From contig JABVXV010000264.1 of assembly GCA_013365325.1 (NCBI GenBank), forward strand, positions 1 to 64,000: a stretch of 64,000 nt of DNA. Reading direction: 5' to 3'. The DNA is from Dipetalonema caudispina (lineage: Eukaryota > Nematoda > Chromadorea > Rhabditida > Onchocercidae). A program made the position numbers and the translations under genes. The notes beneath the pieces were generated by a model that was not told where the DNA came from, made no database searches, and was given only the letters and a program-made list of their open reading frames with translations. Positions 1 through 11,954 of the stretch are shown piece by piece (position 1 is the stretch's first letter; each line of letters begins with the position of its first letter).

Positions 1-173
1 AAAAGTTAAATTAAATGTTAGGTATTGGCTGCATTATAATGCTGTATGCAACGCAGGATAATGTGGAATTATGATTTCATTGGACATTCTTTAGTTGCAG
101 AGAATATGAGAGTTAAATAGATGGATTTCGTTACTTTTTTATTTCAACTCTCCAAATTATAAATTTAATAAAA

Positions 174-340
174 ATTGTTTTTTTCTGCATGCTTTTTCTG
201 TTACTTTTACTAATTGCATGCCATTTTTTTCTTTAAATCTCATTTTAAATTTTGAGAATAATATTAAATTGCATGCAAATATCAATTGTTTTTTTTCTGC
301 ATGTTTTCCTTGTTACTTTTACTAATTGCATGCTTTTTTC
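174..340. repeat. imperfect tandem duplication, period about 112 bp
   Basis: A T-rich block containing CTGCATG, then GTTACTTTTACTAATTGCAT, occurs near 185-222 and again near 297-333, with small differences in the T runs. The two copies are head to tail. No coding potential is visible. Confidence 0.7.
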
Positions 341-777
341 GTTAATGTTATTATTTAATTTATTTGATGCATCAATCGTTCATTGAATCCTTTTCACTTT
401 CAATTTTCATGAATTATATGAAATTTTGCTCTTTTTCTGGTTAGAACTTATATGTTCGTTAAATTATTTGAAATTTTGGACAACGATGCAACAGTTTTTG
501 CTTTAATTAGCCTAAGTTATTATAACGGCCTCAATTCCAATCAGTTTCTTGGCACATACTGATTGTAATGGTTATATTAACGGATTCTCAGAGTAATTAA
601 TTGTAATCATTTGATTTTTCTTATTTCATGATTTTTGACAGTAAACTTTATTTTGATATAATTCAATATCATACTGAGACGGATAGTTGCATACCTCGCA
701 TGTAATTAAGCGAGCAATCGCTGTCTTTACGTTTGTTTAAATTTTAGATTGAACAAAGTTGGAATTGGATTGGAGAT

Positions 778-906
778 GGAGGGTAATCAGATGGTAATTG
801 TTGATTGATAGGTAAATAAGAAGTACTACTGAGTGCATGGGTGGAGGGTGATCAGATGGTAATTGTTGATTGATAGGTAAATAAGAAGTACTGCTGAGTG
901 CATACA
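778..906. repeat. 65-bp tandem duplication (two copies)
   Basis: Two nearly identical copies start at about 778 and 843. Each contains GGTAATTGTTGATTGATAGG followed by a shared AAATAAGAAGTACT tract, differing at only a few positions. The minus-strand open frame across it is a by-product of the repeat and is not a gene. Confidence 0.85.
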
Positions 907-1255
907 ATGGTATTTTTGCCATGTTGATAGTAAGTTAGGTAATGCTATAGCAATAAGATATGATAGCTATGGCAATAAGATGATAGTCATTAGGTTTGTA
1001 GTGGTTTAATAAAGGTACTGAGTTAATATTTTGCTGACGATCTCTTGATTGCTTCGATAGTGTTTTCAGCTTGTTATGAATGCTCATTTTTAAGCTTAGT
1101 TTTAAATTATTTTTTAATGTGCATCCTGGTGTAATAGGAATCCTTTTTCACTTATCTGCAGTGATGAATAAGATACTCAACAAAGTAAGTAACAGCGAAA
1201 GAAGTTAAATTCGTGCAGATGATAACAGTGTAATATAAATTAAGATTTCAAAGGT

Positions 1256-4200
1256 ATGGATACATTATTGGACTTATTGACTGCTGAGGTTTCGGGGACA
1301 ATTCTGGTCGATAATTATACAAATCATGGTCTTATGATATTTGATGGGAAAACGTTATGGTTTATCGCTGGTTTGTATTTAGGAACTGATGGAAAAGCTT
1401 ACTGCAGTCGGCAAATTGTAAGTTCTTTATTAATTCTGACCATTCTTTACTGCTTTCAAATATTACAAAGTTTTTGCAGGAAATTAGCTTATAGGTTGTT
1501 TACCAGAGATAATACGTTTGGGAAGGCGAAGGAATCTGGCAAATTTAAAACATGAAAATTAAAAGCTAGCATTTAGAAACATGTTTTTTAAGGATATATA
1601 AATTAATTTTTTGACTTTTACAATCTTCCCAGGATTATTAATCTATCACAATTTCCCGGGGAGTACTAGTCGATAAAAAAAGAAATAGTCCCGGTCTAGA
1701 CTATTAGTTTGTTCCTTTTTTAGTTCGCTATGTTATTTCATCCATAACATACCTAACATATCTTGACGGAACATCTCAGTACAAGTGAAAAGGTGAACAA
1801 TTAGCTTTCAAATTGCTATTTCAATTTTTTCTCAATTCTTACAGAAACTTTGCATTGATCCACCTTTACCGTTGGATGAGAAATTCAGAGCAATGTTCGT
1901 CAACAGGAATGGCAGTCGTATAGCATTGTCGAGCGCACATTCGGTGTTTCTAATCGAAATACCCTATGATTGTTGGTGCCGACAATCAGTAACACGAAAT
2001 CCTTTAATGGACCATTTACAGTCCACTTATCATTGCAAGTACTCATTTGCACTGTTTGGAAAATTCTTATTTTTCATTATAAGAGTGTGATGTAAATTTG
2101 ATTATAGATTACTTTTTTTCTTTATTTTCGAGTGAAATAGGCTGAGGATTTTTATTCTAAGGTTTAAACTGATTGGAATTTGAAATATTTTTTTAGCCAG
2201 ATTGGGTGTACGATAAGTTAGAAGTTGGAATGATCGAAAAGTCTGAAAAAAAATTTGTCCAGCATGTGAAAGTTTTTGCTTCAGTAATATTGGGAGTAGT
2301 GGACATTTTTTTACGTTTGTTTTTTTGTTAACCGTCTGCTGAAGATCAGAAGATATTTTCTATCAGTTCGGTGGTTTTGGAAGGATTGGCATAAATCTGG
2401 AAAAGAAAATGAAAAGAAGAAATCTATGAATTGAGTTCTCCAATTTTTATAAGACTAGACAGGACAGGAAAATTTACTTTATTTCTTCTGTTTTACAGAA
2501 GCCGATTTGTTGGCTCTTATACTACTAGGTCAGCAAATACTGCAATAGATATTCTTAAATTTCGATGGTGTTGGAAGGAGCGGCATGAATCTGGACATCG
2601 TGCGTACAATAAATTAGCTGTTCTTTACAGTGGAAATATTATTAGGTTCGTTCTATTGCTTTCTATTCTTTGCTCGTATTCGAAAATTTTTTATCTTCAT
2701 AATTCTTTATATTCTATTTACTTTTTATCTTACATACTTGCTTTACTTATTTGATTACTTGAAAATTTAATATTTAACAGAATGTGGGATTTTTTGTTTT
2801 CGTTCTGTTTTGTTTTTTTTTCACATTTTTTGTGCTAGAAGAACGAAGAGATTAAAGAAATAGACCTTGATGCATAATAATGTTTTTAAATCAAGTGAAA
2901 AAAGTTTTAGGATTTATGATACTGACATCACCTGTGCTACACCTATAATCGTGATCGATTTTAAGTCGCTGCTTGGCCTGAGCGAATCAAGTTGCGGCCG
3001 TTCATTTGGAGTGCATAATTACATAGGTTTGAATATTATCCATAAAGTTGTAAATGCAACACGATTTCAAGTTTTCTGTTGTTATGTGCGCAGAGCTTCC
3101 ACTGTTTTTAATTGTCACCTCTTTGTTTATCGTTCACTACTTTTCATACTTTCTGGAAGGAATGTATTATAACGCACTCAAATATAAAATGAAATTCATT
3201 GACTTAAAGTGTACTTTTTCTTAATCAAAAGACAGTTAATAGTGCTTGTAAGCTTAGCGGTTTATAAACAAATTCATGGCTGTTAAAGCATTACTTTATA
3301 TAGTGTATTATATGATTGCGGTGATGCACGCCTTTTTTGACCATCCACCACTTTATGTAACTTGGTTTCTTAATCAGCTGTCCGAGTTATCATCGAAACA
3401 CTAGAAAAATAGGCTTTGTTCAGGTTGAGAATAAGTGTTTTTCAGCTTCATTCGATTTCGGACCGTCATTTGTTCGTGTTGATAATAAAAGTGGTACAGA
3501 AATTAGTTTGAAAACATTGTTTGCTATTGATAACGACTGTGGCGATATTTACATTGTCGTTTATTCCGACAGTGGGTAAGTTTTCTTGTTTTTTGTTAAA
3601 AACAGACTTATTCTGTGTTGATTATTTCAGATTTGCTATTTATTACGTTCTCCGTTAAATCCATGGATATTTACCAATCTTAGCATTTATGGTTGCTAAA
3701 TATTCATGATGCAAGCATTTGGAATTTTGATAATCTTTTCATCTTTATTAATCATTATTTTGCGAAAATTCTACTTTCAGAGTTATTGAAATGCAGGGAC
3801 CTCTTGCATTAACAGGAACTGTATCAGGTGATTTTGCTTGCGGTGGTGCTTTCGACGTCCTTTATATACAATATCATGAAAAAACATCATTACCAATTTT
3901 TTCCTTAATATCTTCCAAAGGATGTATCATGCATTTCCTCGCTTTGACACTAGACCAGGTTTCATGTCATTTAAATTTGTGAGCTCAAGTTAAAGGGCAG
4001 TGGTTTCTTAGAATAGTATAATATGTTTTGGAAATGATCGCGTGAAGATTTACATTCAGTTATTTTTTATTTTCAGGAAACTTTCGATGGACATGTGGAA
4101 TTTATTCTTGTTTCCTATGATAATATTTTGCTACCCTGCAAACCGCTTGCTGATATCTCGTATTGTTTACAGAATGGTTCGTATTGAAAAGATCGAAGGA

Positions 4201-4821
4201 TTTGACATCTTGTTTTATAAGTTTCTTCAGTTTACGAGTTTAACTTCTTTATCTATGACTACCCTACTGATAGTCTCATCAGTCACTGAGAAAGCAAAAA
4301 AAAAGAAAAAAAAAAAAACAAATTACCAAGTATCTTGGTTATATTTACAAGAAACTGGAATATGAAATTTGGTCATACTTCCAATTTTTTTTTTTTGGCG
4401 TGATAGAATTTTCTGATGAATAAAGGTTATACGAGACTGTAAAATAAGCACCAATATTTATGGAAAAATATTTTTGGTATCAGGTCTAGAAAGTATTAAT
4501 ATTAATTTTCTGAAAGTTTAGACCCTATACAATCTGGACAATATTTTGTTCTTTGTGGAGCAAATCTCTTTTCCATCGATATTAATCCATGGGCACATTT
4601 GTTGTCAAATTTATTACGAGCAAATGCAAGGTACTTTTTTAATATTTCAAATATTATTTTAAACTTACTTTCTAGAATAAAAAGAAGACATAAAAACTTG
4701 GAAGTGTTTGATTTAACTCTTTGTCTTCAAAGAGTCAGTTTAATTGTCTTTATTGACATGACTCACGTAGGTTCACCTTTTTCGTTGTGATTGCTTTGCA
4801 GTTCTCTATTCCATGGCATTG

Positions 4822-4869
<48 letters not shown>

Positions 4870-7800
4870 ATTTTCTTTCAACATACGCAACATACGGTTT
4901 AGTGAAATGTAAGGTAAGACTTGGCACAAATTTCATAAATCAGCAGCATCAAGCATATTTGTGAGTGATGCCAATAAATAATTAGGAAATTACCTCTGAT
5001 CTAATCGTTTAATCATTTAGTGATGAAGTTTGACATAAATATGTTGCACGGCGAAGTGATGCTTCACGCTGCCAATGGATTATGTTGCTGATGAATAAAA
5101 CTATGGTGATTTTTATTTCTTAAATTTTGTAAAATTTTAGTTATGTGAAGAATACAAGCGATTTGCCTGATTCGAAGATCCATCACGTATTTGTTGTTTT
5201 GGGAAGCATCGAAGAAAAAGGAATGGCAGATGCTATAACATTTGCTACTACTGCTTGTCTTACCGATGACAAATCTTTAGTTCTTGATGATATTTACAAA
5301 GCTTTCGATGAGGAAGGTATAGTTTATCTAGCGGCTACTTCTTCAAAACAGCTGCTTTATAAATTTACAAGGTTGGTTCTGAAATTTAGATTGGAAATTT
5401 TGAAATTCAGCATTTGAATGATGTTTACGGAATTAGTCTTTTATATATGTTTTTTTTCATGTTTCATTAGTTAAATCTGTATGAACTCCTGGCGTTTAAT
5501 TTAGACGTTTATTCATTATGAGACTATCTTACTTTTGAAATTTGAGTTTTTGTGAAATTGCAAAATCACTTTTACTTTGTAGACAAGGCGCTATTTGGCA
5601 TGATAAACTTGTAGTATCTAAACGATATGATATGCCCACTGGAGGAGGAACTCATGACTATCTTCTTGAAGAGTGTTTGAAAATCTTTCAATCTCAAACT
5701 GCAATACCAAGTTTTAGGTATTATCTTAATATCTTATTTCTCAACAATTTTTAAGTCTCATAATATGCTGCTCGAGTTAAAAGAAGTATTCGTTTTTGTT
5801 GGAAGGCAGCAGAATTTGAGGAATAGATGAAATAACTCAGATGCAGTCCCATGTCTTTCTTGATGTGTGGATTTCCATTTTTGAAGTTCTGAAAAGGTTG
5901 TTTTCAGGTTAAATAAGTCGCTGACAGAAGCTGAAGCTATAGCAGTAGCTAATGGTATTGTGCAAGCCTTGGTGGAAAATATGAAAGTTACACAAGTTGC
6001 TTTCAAAAGAGTTCAGGATATGTAAGCTTTGAAATTTTTTCTTTTATTATTCGATTTTTTGGTTTTAAATTACAAGAAAACTAATTTCTTCATTCATTAG
6101 AAATTCGTAATCTAATATTTGCTTCTTGGTTTAATTTAAGTTAGAAAGACATCCAGCATAGTTCACATATGAGATGAGTAGGAAGGATCTGGAGTGACTG
6201 AGTAGTTGAATACAGCGAAGACTGGAGTAGCTGTGCGTAAAGCTTGCATCGAAGTTAGTATTGGAAGTGATCTTTTAGTGGTATAGTTATTTCATGTCTT
6301 CTCGCTAGTCGTTATTCTTTTCCAGAATTACCGAAGACATCAAAAGTTTAGAAGCAGTAAATAATAATAAATCAACGTGTACGGAACGCTTATTACGAGT
6401 ACTGTCTGCATATGTTGATCTGAGAAATCGTATTTATAAAATTCAGAGGACAGTTGCACAGCTGAAAAAACGAAGTGATGAGGTTTGTTTTCTTTCGAAG
6501 GGATAAAATTGATGCTCTTAATTTTAATTAAGCTTAATTTATACATAATTTGGTGTTATGCAGTAATTGTTATACAGTAAGTAATGTTCTGCTTGGTGCA
6601 GGTCCATCCAGCTTGAAAATATTGCACATGCTCACTTTCAACAACTCATAGTTTCTGCTTGTTCGGCTTACTTTGCTCACCACTACTCATTTTTTTCTTA
6701 CTTTTTAAATGTTATCAAATTTGACCGTTATCCTTTTAGTCATGTAATTCAGTGGAATAGTAAACAAAGAGTGATGAAAAGGAATATTTGTATTGAATAA
6801 GATCTTCGTTGAGTAATTTAAATAAAAAATGGTTCTAGGCAAAAAACTTATGGTTGCCACAGCAAAAAAGTGGTTTCTAACGAAAGCTATAGACAAGATG
6901 TATATTGAGAAATAGTGTCGTTATTAAAAAATACATGAACTTCGGATATTTTGCAGCAGGTTCAATACTCGGTTTAGTGTAAATGACATGTCTTTTAGAT
7001 ATCGAAAGTTGAGGAAGCGATTTTGCAGAAGTAAAACTGAACTCGTGTTGCGGAAAACTTGATGAGCTTCTGCTATATTTTTCAGGACTAATTTTTTTTT
7101 TTTCAAATGTTATAGTTCGAATAAACGGAATATTACAGCTTGGCTCAGGTCTTGCGCCGAAAATGTTTCCACTAACAAATCCAGAAAAAGCGCTGAAGGA
7201 TAAATTGGAAACGTTGCGTGTCGAAGTCGATGGCGTTACGCGGCAGTTACCATATGTAAATTTGTTTTAGCTTCCGTGAATAACCTAGTCTTTTCGTTAA
7301 AACTTTTTATAATTTTCAAATATTTCGTTTAATAACCTAATTGAAGGATGGTCGCTTATCTCCAAAAGGACGCCGTAAGCCTTATTATTCCGCCTTTCTT
7401 ACAGCAACATAGTTTGTGCTAATTAGTTTGTTAAGTTAAAAATATTTCTACTTCCTTTGTACTCCCTTTCAGCTTGCAAATGAAGTGGCTACTAAGCGCC
7501 GTGATCGCTTTGGTCCTATTCGCTCATTTTGTGCATCGATGAGTGCACAGAAGTTTATGCTGTCCAAAAAGTTTGCTTTCCTATCACCACTATTTTTAAT
7601 CACTTATTTTTGCACACCTCTCTTTAATTTCATATTTTCCATTTGATGTTTCTTAATTCCCATTCCATCAGTTTGATTTATGCGACGCAAGAGGGACTCA
7701 CCCACAGTGGTAATAAGATCGAGGGTTCAATTATGCTTTTACGCATGCTATTCGTGATATCCGCACTTATTTAGATTACTCTCTTCCATAGTAATTGAGA

Positions 7801-8046
7801 TAGCATACCATAATAATGCTTAATAGGTTGGAGAATGTGATAAGTTTGCTTTTTGATGAGCATCTATTGAAATTCTTTGTTGTATACACTGTTAGTTTGA
7901 TTTATTTTCTTTATAGCACAGAAGATATCAATGAAATGGTCAGCTGGACTAAACAACTCATCAAAAAAATTGATTCCATACAGGCCAGCATAGCTGCTCA
8001 AGAAGCGCTTTCTAATTCACTAAAATCAAGATCTCAATGTGAATGA
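1256..8046 (+). CDS. NUP88: NUP88-type nucleoporin (complete, 15 exons)
   Basis: Encodes a 705-aa nuclear pore protein; NUP88 works with NUP214 on the cytoplasmic face of the pore in nuclear export. Exons by my reading: 1256-1417, 1845-2038, 2499-2645, 2911-3026, 3446-3575, 3781-3958, 4077-4176, 4522-4630, 5141-5371, 5583-5717, 5908-6021, 6326-6482, 7139-7255, 7473-7570, 7917-8046. All phases agree and the sum is a multiple of three. The first ~480 residues resemble the NUP88 beta-propeller: SRIALSSAHSVFLIEIP near residue 75, and AVLYSGNIIRIYDTD near residue 160, parallel to the family's VLTSDNVIRIYD stretch. The last ~200 residues are charged and helical (ITEDIKSLEAV, then RIYKIQRTVAQLKKRSDE), as expected of the C-terminal coiled coil. 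Length is close to the usual ~740 aa. The first ATG follows an in-frame stop. Identification rests on remembered family sequence; exon boundaries are by eye. Confidence 0.88.
2345..2425 (+). pseudogene. decayed copy of NUP88 exon 3 inside intron 2
   Basis: Around 2370-2404, 35 bases match exon 3 (about 2561-2596) with roughly five differences. Read in the exon 3 frame, this stretch gives VRWFWKDWHKSG against FRWCWKERHESG in the exon. The similarity fades upstream, and the frame hits a TGA about 11 codons after the match. No acceptor/donor pair of suitable phase was found. It looks like a partial exon duplication that is not used, although an alternative exon cannot be excluded from sequence alone. 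Confidence 0.5.
4822..4867. repeat. poly-A tract of about 46 bases
   Basis: An uninterrupted A run in the NUP88 intron between exons 8 and 9. Its exact length is likely to be unreliable in the assembly. No flanking target-site duplication was noticed that would mark a retroposed copy. Confidence 0.9.
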
Positions 8047-8135
8047 AAATTCTTATATATTGACAAAGACAGGAACGCGATTTTAGGACGTACCGTCAGT
8101 TTCTCATCGAAATCCTTTGATACCAGTACTTTTTA

Positions 8136-8141
8136 AATAAA
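8136..8141 (+). terminator. polyadenylation signal AATAAA for NUP88
   Basis: A canonical AATAAA lies 90 bases after the NUP88 stop codon, on the coding strand. This is a normal spacing for a short nematode 3' UTR. Confidence 0.6.
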
Positions 8142-8146
8142 CAGTG

Positions 8147-8776
8147 TGTGGAAGGACCTTAAATTGTCGAATACAGTCTAAAGGTTACCAAACTTTTTCA
8201 AGGCTATAATGTGGTTTTAGATCTTTATGTTCTTATCTGTTTCCGAAATGATTGATTTTCATATGTTGTAAACATATCTCTGTACAGAGCATATCCATTA
8301 ATCTGTTCAAAATCTGAGAATTAGTACTATTTTAACCACACGATATTGGAAATTTCTATGAAATACGACTAATTAAAATGAGCAAAGCCCATAGCAAATA
8401 TACAGAATTTTTGTGGTTTGGCCAGATCTTAATTAATCAGCCCTAATGATTCTTATTCCTGACTTTCTCGATATCTGAGAAGCTCTATGATCAGGCACTG
8501 TCATGTGACGATAAGGAATATTCCTGAAGATTGGCGATTACCTCAGACAGTCTAAGCTATCGGTAGCTTCTTTCTCTAGGAGATTAGGTTATTCAACCGC
8601 TCTGTAGCTAGCATCATAAGGCTTCACCGGAGAGGTACGGCTCGCAGGAGGCGATCGTGTTACAATTATGAAAATGATTACTGTACAAATTTTGATGAAT
8701 AAAGCTGAACAAAAATGTAAAAAGCTGAAAAATAAATGCGTAAGACAACGACGAGATTGGACACAAAGGATCTGAT
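8147..8776. other. intergenic region between convergent genes
   Basis: Lies between the NUP88 3' end and the stop codon of the minus-strand gene at 8777-10444. It probably carries both 3' UTRs. Minus-strand open frames here (8589-8780 and the tail of 8614-8859) run past the real stop in other frames and have no coding look. Confidence 0.55.
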
Positions 8777-10444
8777 TCATAATAATCTAGCCAATCGCGT
8801 TTGCCCAAAAACCCGAAGCATTGTGTTTCCATCTTGAATAATTGGTCGGACATCCACATTTAACCTGTATGGCACATAACTTCTTTAGGAAACCAGGAAA
8901 CTTTCTAATTTGAAATTATTTACAAGCTCTACATTGAATTACTTTTTCAGTAAAAGTTGTGAAATATCTGCGTGTTTAAAACGTACCTATCAACTTCTGA
9001 ATCTGAGGAATTACCATCGCTAGCAAAGATTCCATAAGAATGTCTCACCGGATCTGATAGATACCAGCCATAATCAATCTGTGGAGCCTATAGAAAAACA
9101 TGTTTGCCACAATTTAATTAAATTTTGAAATCTATAATAATGGGCAGAGAAATTGCCCGAGGATGAAGATGAACCTTTGGTTTCGCCATCTCTGATAAGA
9201 ACTGTTTGGCCTGTTCGTCAGTAGTGAGACCATTAAATCTGAAATGTTGCGTTTTAGAGAAAAATTGCGAAATACAGTTCGAGAAACACTCAAAAACTAA
9301 AAGAGATAGTGGTATCGATTATTGTTACAACGTTTCGATCTACATTATTAAAAATTGGTTAGTGTATTACTGGCCATACTTCCCTAAATATAGATTAATT
9401 AAATCTAGCTCTAATCCTCGCCTGAAATTACAAATAATCTCTCTAGACAATAAGTAATTGTGAAATAAAGAGACAGTAAGTAATAGTGAAATAAAGAGCT
9501 TACTTCATACATTTGCGATTCCTGCACTGTAACGTAAGCTTCCGATCTTCGCGATGTTTATCGATTGCACGTAACATTCCACCACAAAACCGACAACTTG
9601 TTGGATATGTGGCACATTCCTTGAATATCTTTTTAATTAAACAATCTTAAAATTTCACTGGCAGTTAATTCCCAGTATTTTTACCATAGAGCAAAGAAAT
9701 TTGAAATGAAGCTTAATTGCGTAAATTATATTTTCCTCCACCAGCAAGTGAGCGATAATGTTGGCTGATGGGAAAAATATATTGATGTTACATAGATCAT
9801 TTCAAAATTCAATTCGATGCAATATTGCAAAGAACTGGCATTTACTGATTACAGTGAAGCATTTTGATTACATTGCATTCTTTTTCCTTTTGCTGCATTA
9901 CGGATGAATCTGTGGATGTTGAAACAAACATTGTGTTGCTACCATTCGTATCACTAACACATCTTCTTTTGATGAAATCTTCTAGAAGTATAAAGAAGCA
10001 TTAAGTGATTTGTAAATAATAACTTCTGCTAAGGTATAATTTCAGAAAAAATGAAAAAATCGTCCCGAAAAAAAACATAGGTTTCGTTTCTAATGTTCAT
10101 CCACTCTCATTTCTCTTACTTATCACATCAAACGGTAGAAAAAGACCACTTTCAAGCAATGCATTAGTAATTAAGACCTTCTCGTGGAAAATTCAATTTC
10201 GATTTTCCTGCTCCTGTAGTCAATAGCTTCAAATCATTGAAGATCTTTTTCTGGAAACCACCCTTCAATGCTAGTTCGATACTGTCAAATGATGGTATAG
10301 CATCAGCTTCAGATACATCTGAAAAAGAAGAAAAAATATTTGCATTACAAAGAAGCTTATATTTTTCAACTAGAAATAGTAAGAAAGAATAAGAGATATG
10401 ATACCATCTAAATAAGGTGATTTGTGAGGTTTTTTTGTCGCCAT
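8777..10444 (-). CDS. uncharacterised protein with a CxxC...CxxxxC cysteine cluster
   Basis: I do not recognise this protein. Seven exons join in consistent phase (10444-10405, 10318-10178, 9981-9872, 9619-9504, 9238-9175, 9087-8987, 8864-8777) and give 219 aa starting MATKKPHKSPYLD. Around residues 100-137 is a compact cysteine pattern: CATYPTSCRFCGG, then CRNRKC about 20 residues later, which could bind zinc. The C-terminal part (YGWYLSDPVRHSYGIF, then DVRPIIQDGNTMLRVFG) is not low-complexity, so it is probably a folded domain. No signal peptide or membrane segment is seen. The exon 3/4 junction is uncertain: an acceptor nine bases upstream would add three residues. It lies downstream of gamma-COP on the same strand, but 1.5 kb away, so operon membership is unproven. 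The splice structure and open frames support a real gene; the function is unknown. Confidence 0.65.
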
Positions 10445-11954
10445 TCCTATCACTTCAACTACTTCAACGATTAGTTAAGCAAAATATCAATCTGAAATAT
10501 GAAATAATTTATTGTGGATATCAATGTACTGTTTCGTTTGTTAACAGCTGTACCGTCAATAACGTAATTCACGTATATTAGATGCTGAAGAGAAAATTTG
10601 CCAATCTCAAATAGTAATAGGTTGATTAAGTTCAACCAAAGGGTTCAAATAAAATGAATCAATACTGGATTTTTTGACGAACAATGGAAATTACATCGCT
10701 TAAGATGATTATTCCGTTTCACTTTCATCATATGTACAAGCGTAATATAAAGTATACTCTTTTTTTTTCCCCATTAACTGTAAAGCAGCATAAATACTCT
10801 GTAATGGATAAGGAATACAATATATCTTTCAGTTTGACCTTATTGGACAATGTCAATCATGAAAAATATATATTTTAATTATGCTTTAGGCTATGCATAC
10901 TTTTTTTGTCATAAAAGACTATGGTAAATTTAATCGCCATTTTAAGGAGAGCTCATTTGTTACAAATTTTTTAAATTCATCTTGCAACATATATCTCTCT
11001 TCATAGAACAATTAATAATTTATGTAAGGTGCAGTATAATTATAAGAATTTAAGGATTATTTTCATTAAATAATATTGATGACAGTCTCGGGAACATATA
11101 AATCCCAGTTTTCAAGAATTTAAACTTTACTGAAAAACAATGCCATTTTATTCTAACTTAAGTCACTTAAGTCAGTAAGAGCTCTATTCTTTTCATCTTT
11201 ATTAACAATATAATTAGATATTCGTATATCTATGCATTAACACAATCTGAAATATGACAAGCTTGGCTTACCAAATGTTGAGGAATTATTGGAAATGTCA
11301 TTGAGAAACAAGACCTGCAAACTTCTAAATTGACTAAAGTACCTTGATTCTAATAAGGTATAGAATATTCTGGTTCATTTACGACAGCTTTACATGTCAC
11401 AGTAGATGTAAAATTGCTTACCAGAGAGAAAATGGCTTTACTTAACACCGAATACATTAGCAAACAAAAACTGAAGTTATTTGAAAAAAATTGACTTAAA
11501 AAGATAATATTCTATCCTTATTAAAGGATTAGACTACAGGAATGAAAACAGATGCGGTGTGTTAGGCAGTCGCGGGTTAAACTATGAAAACAAAATATTA
11601 CAATGTCATTAAATGATCAGGTTTAAATAAATTTCATCAGTGACATCATATACCACCTGATAGAAAACAGCATAGTATAAGATCTTGCATTTACGCCTTT
11701 TTAATGCTTCAAGTACTTTTCAGCTTCAGTGAACTCGAAAGTTTTTCGTTCCTACGATGAGTACAGAACTCAGTAAAACAACTAAAACCAAAAGACATGG
11801 AAAATGCAAAAACAAATTACAATAAATTTTTAGGAAGATAGTTTTTAGACATCAAGCTTATTTCAATGCCGATAAAAGATAACAAATAAATATAAGAAAT
11901 CACAGCTTATTGCAAAGCATCGTCAGTGTATCCTGCAGCCATCAATGCACGAGT
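10445..11954. other. intergenic region, no gene seen
   Basis: About 1.5 kb of AT-rich sequence between the gamma-COP stop and the start of the next minus-strand gene. It should contain the gamma-COP 3' UTR and the promoter or trans-splice acceptor of the downstream gene. The plus-strand 64-codon frame at 10684-10878 has no features of a real protein. Confidence 0.5.

Larger units (their letters stand above)
1..1255. other. intergenic region upstream of NUP88
   Basis: No coding exon was recognised here. The stretch is AT-rich and holds two short tandem duplications (174-340 and 778-906), listed separately. The promoter of the NUP88-like gene should lie at its right end. An in-frame TAA at 1241-1243 sits just before the chosen start codon. 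Confidence 0.6.

Noticed and set aside
2781..2840. Alternative NUP88 exon starting MWDFLF after exon 3
   Set aside because: The acceptor at 2911 continues the conserved IRIYDTD motif in the right phase, whereas this candidate soon meets a stop and is T-rich.
7365..7376. Possible small extra NUP88 exon (DGRLSPKGR) between exons 13 and 14
   Set aside because: The available donor leaves the wrong phase and causes an immediate stop in the next exon; direct joining of 7255 to 7473 is in phase.
7700..7725. Possible tRNA T-loop (GGGTTCAATTATGC)
   Set aside because: No matching acceptor stem, D-arm or anticodon arm could be folded around it, and it lies in an intron of NUP88.
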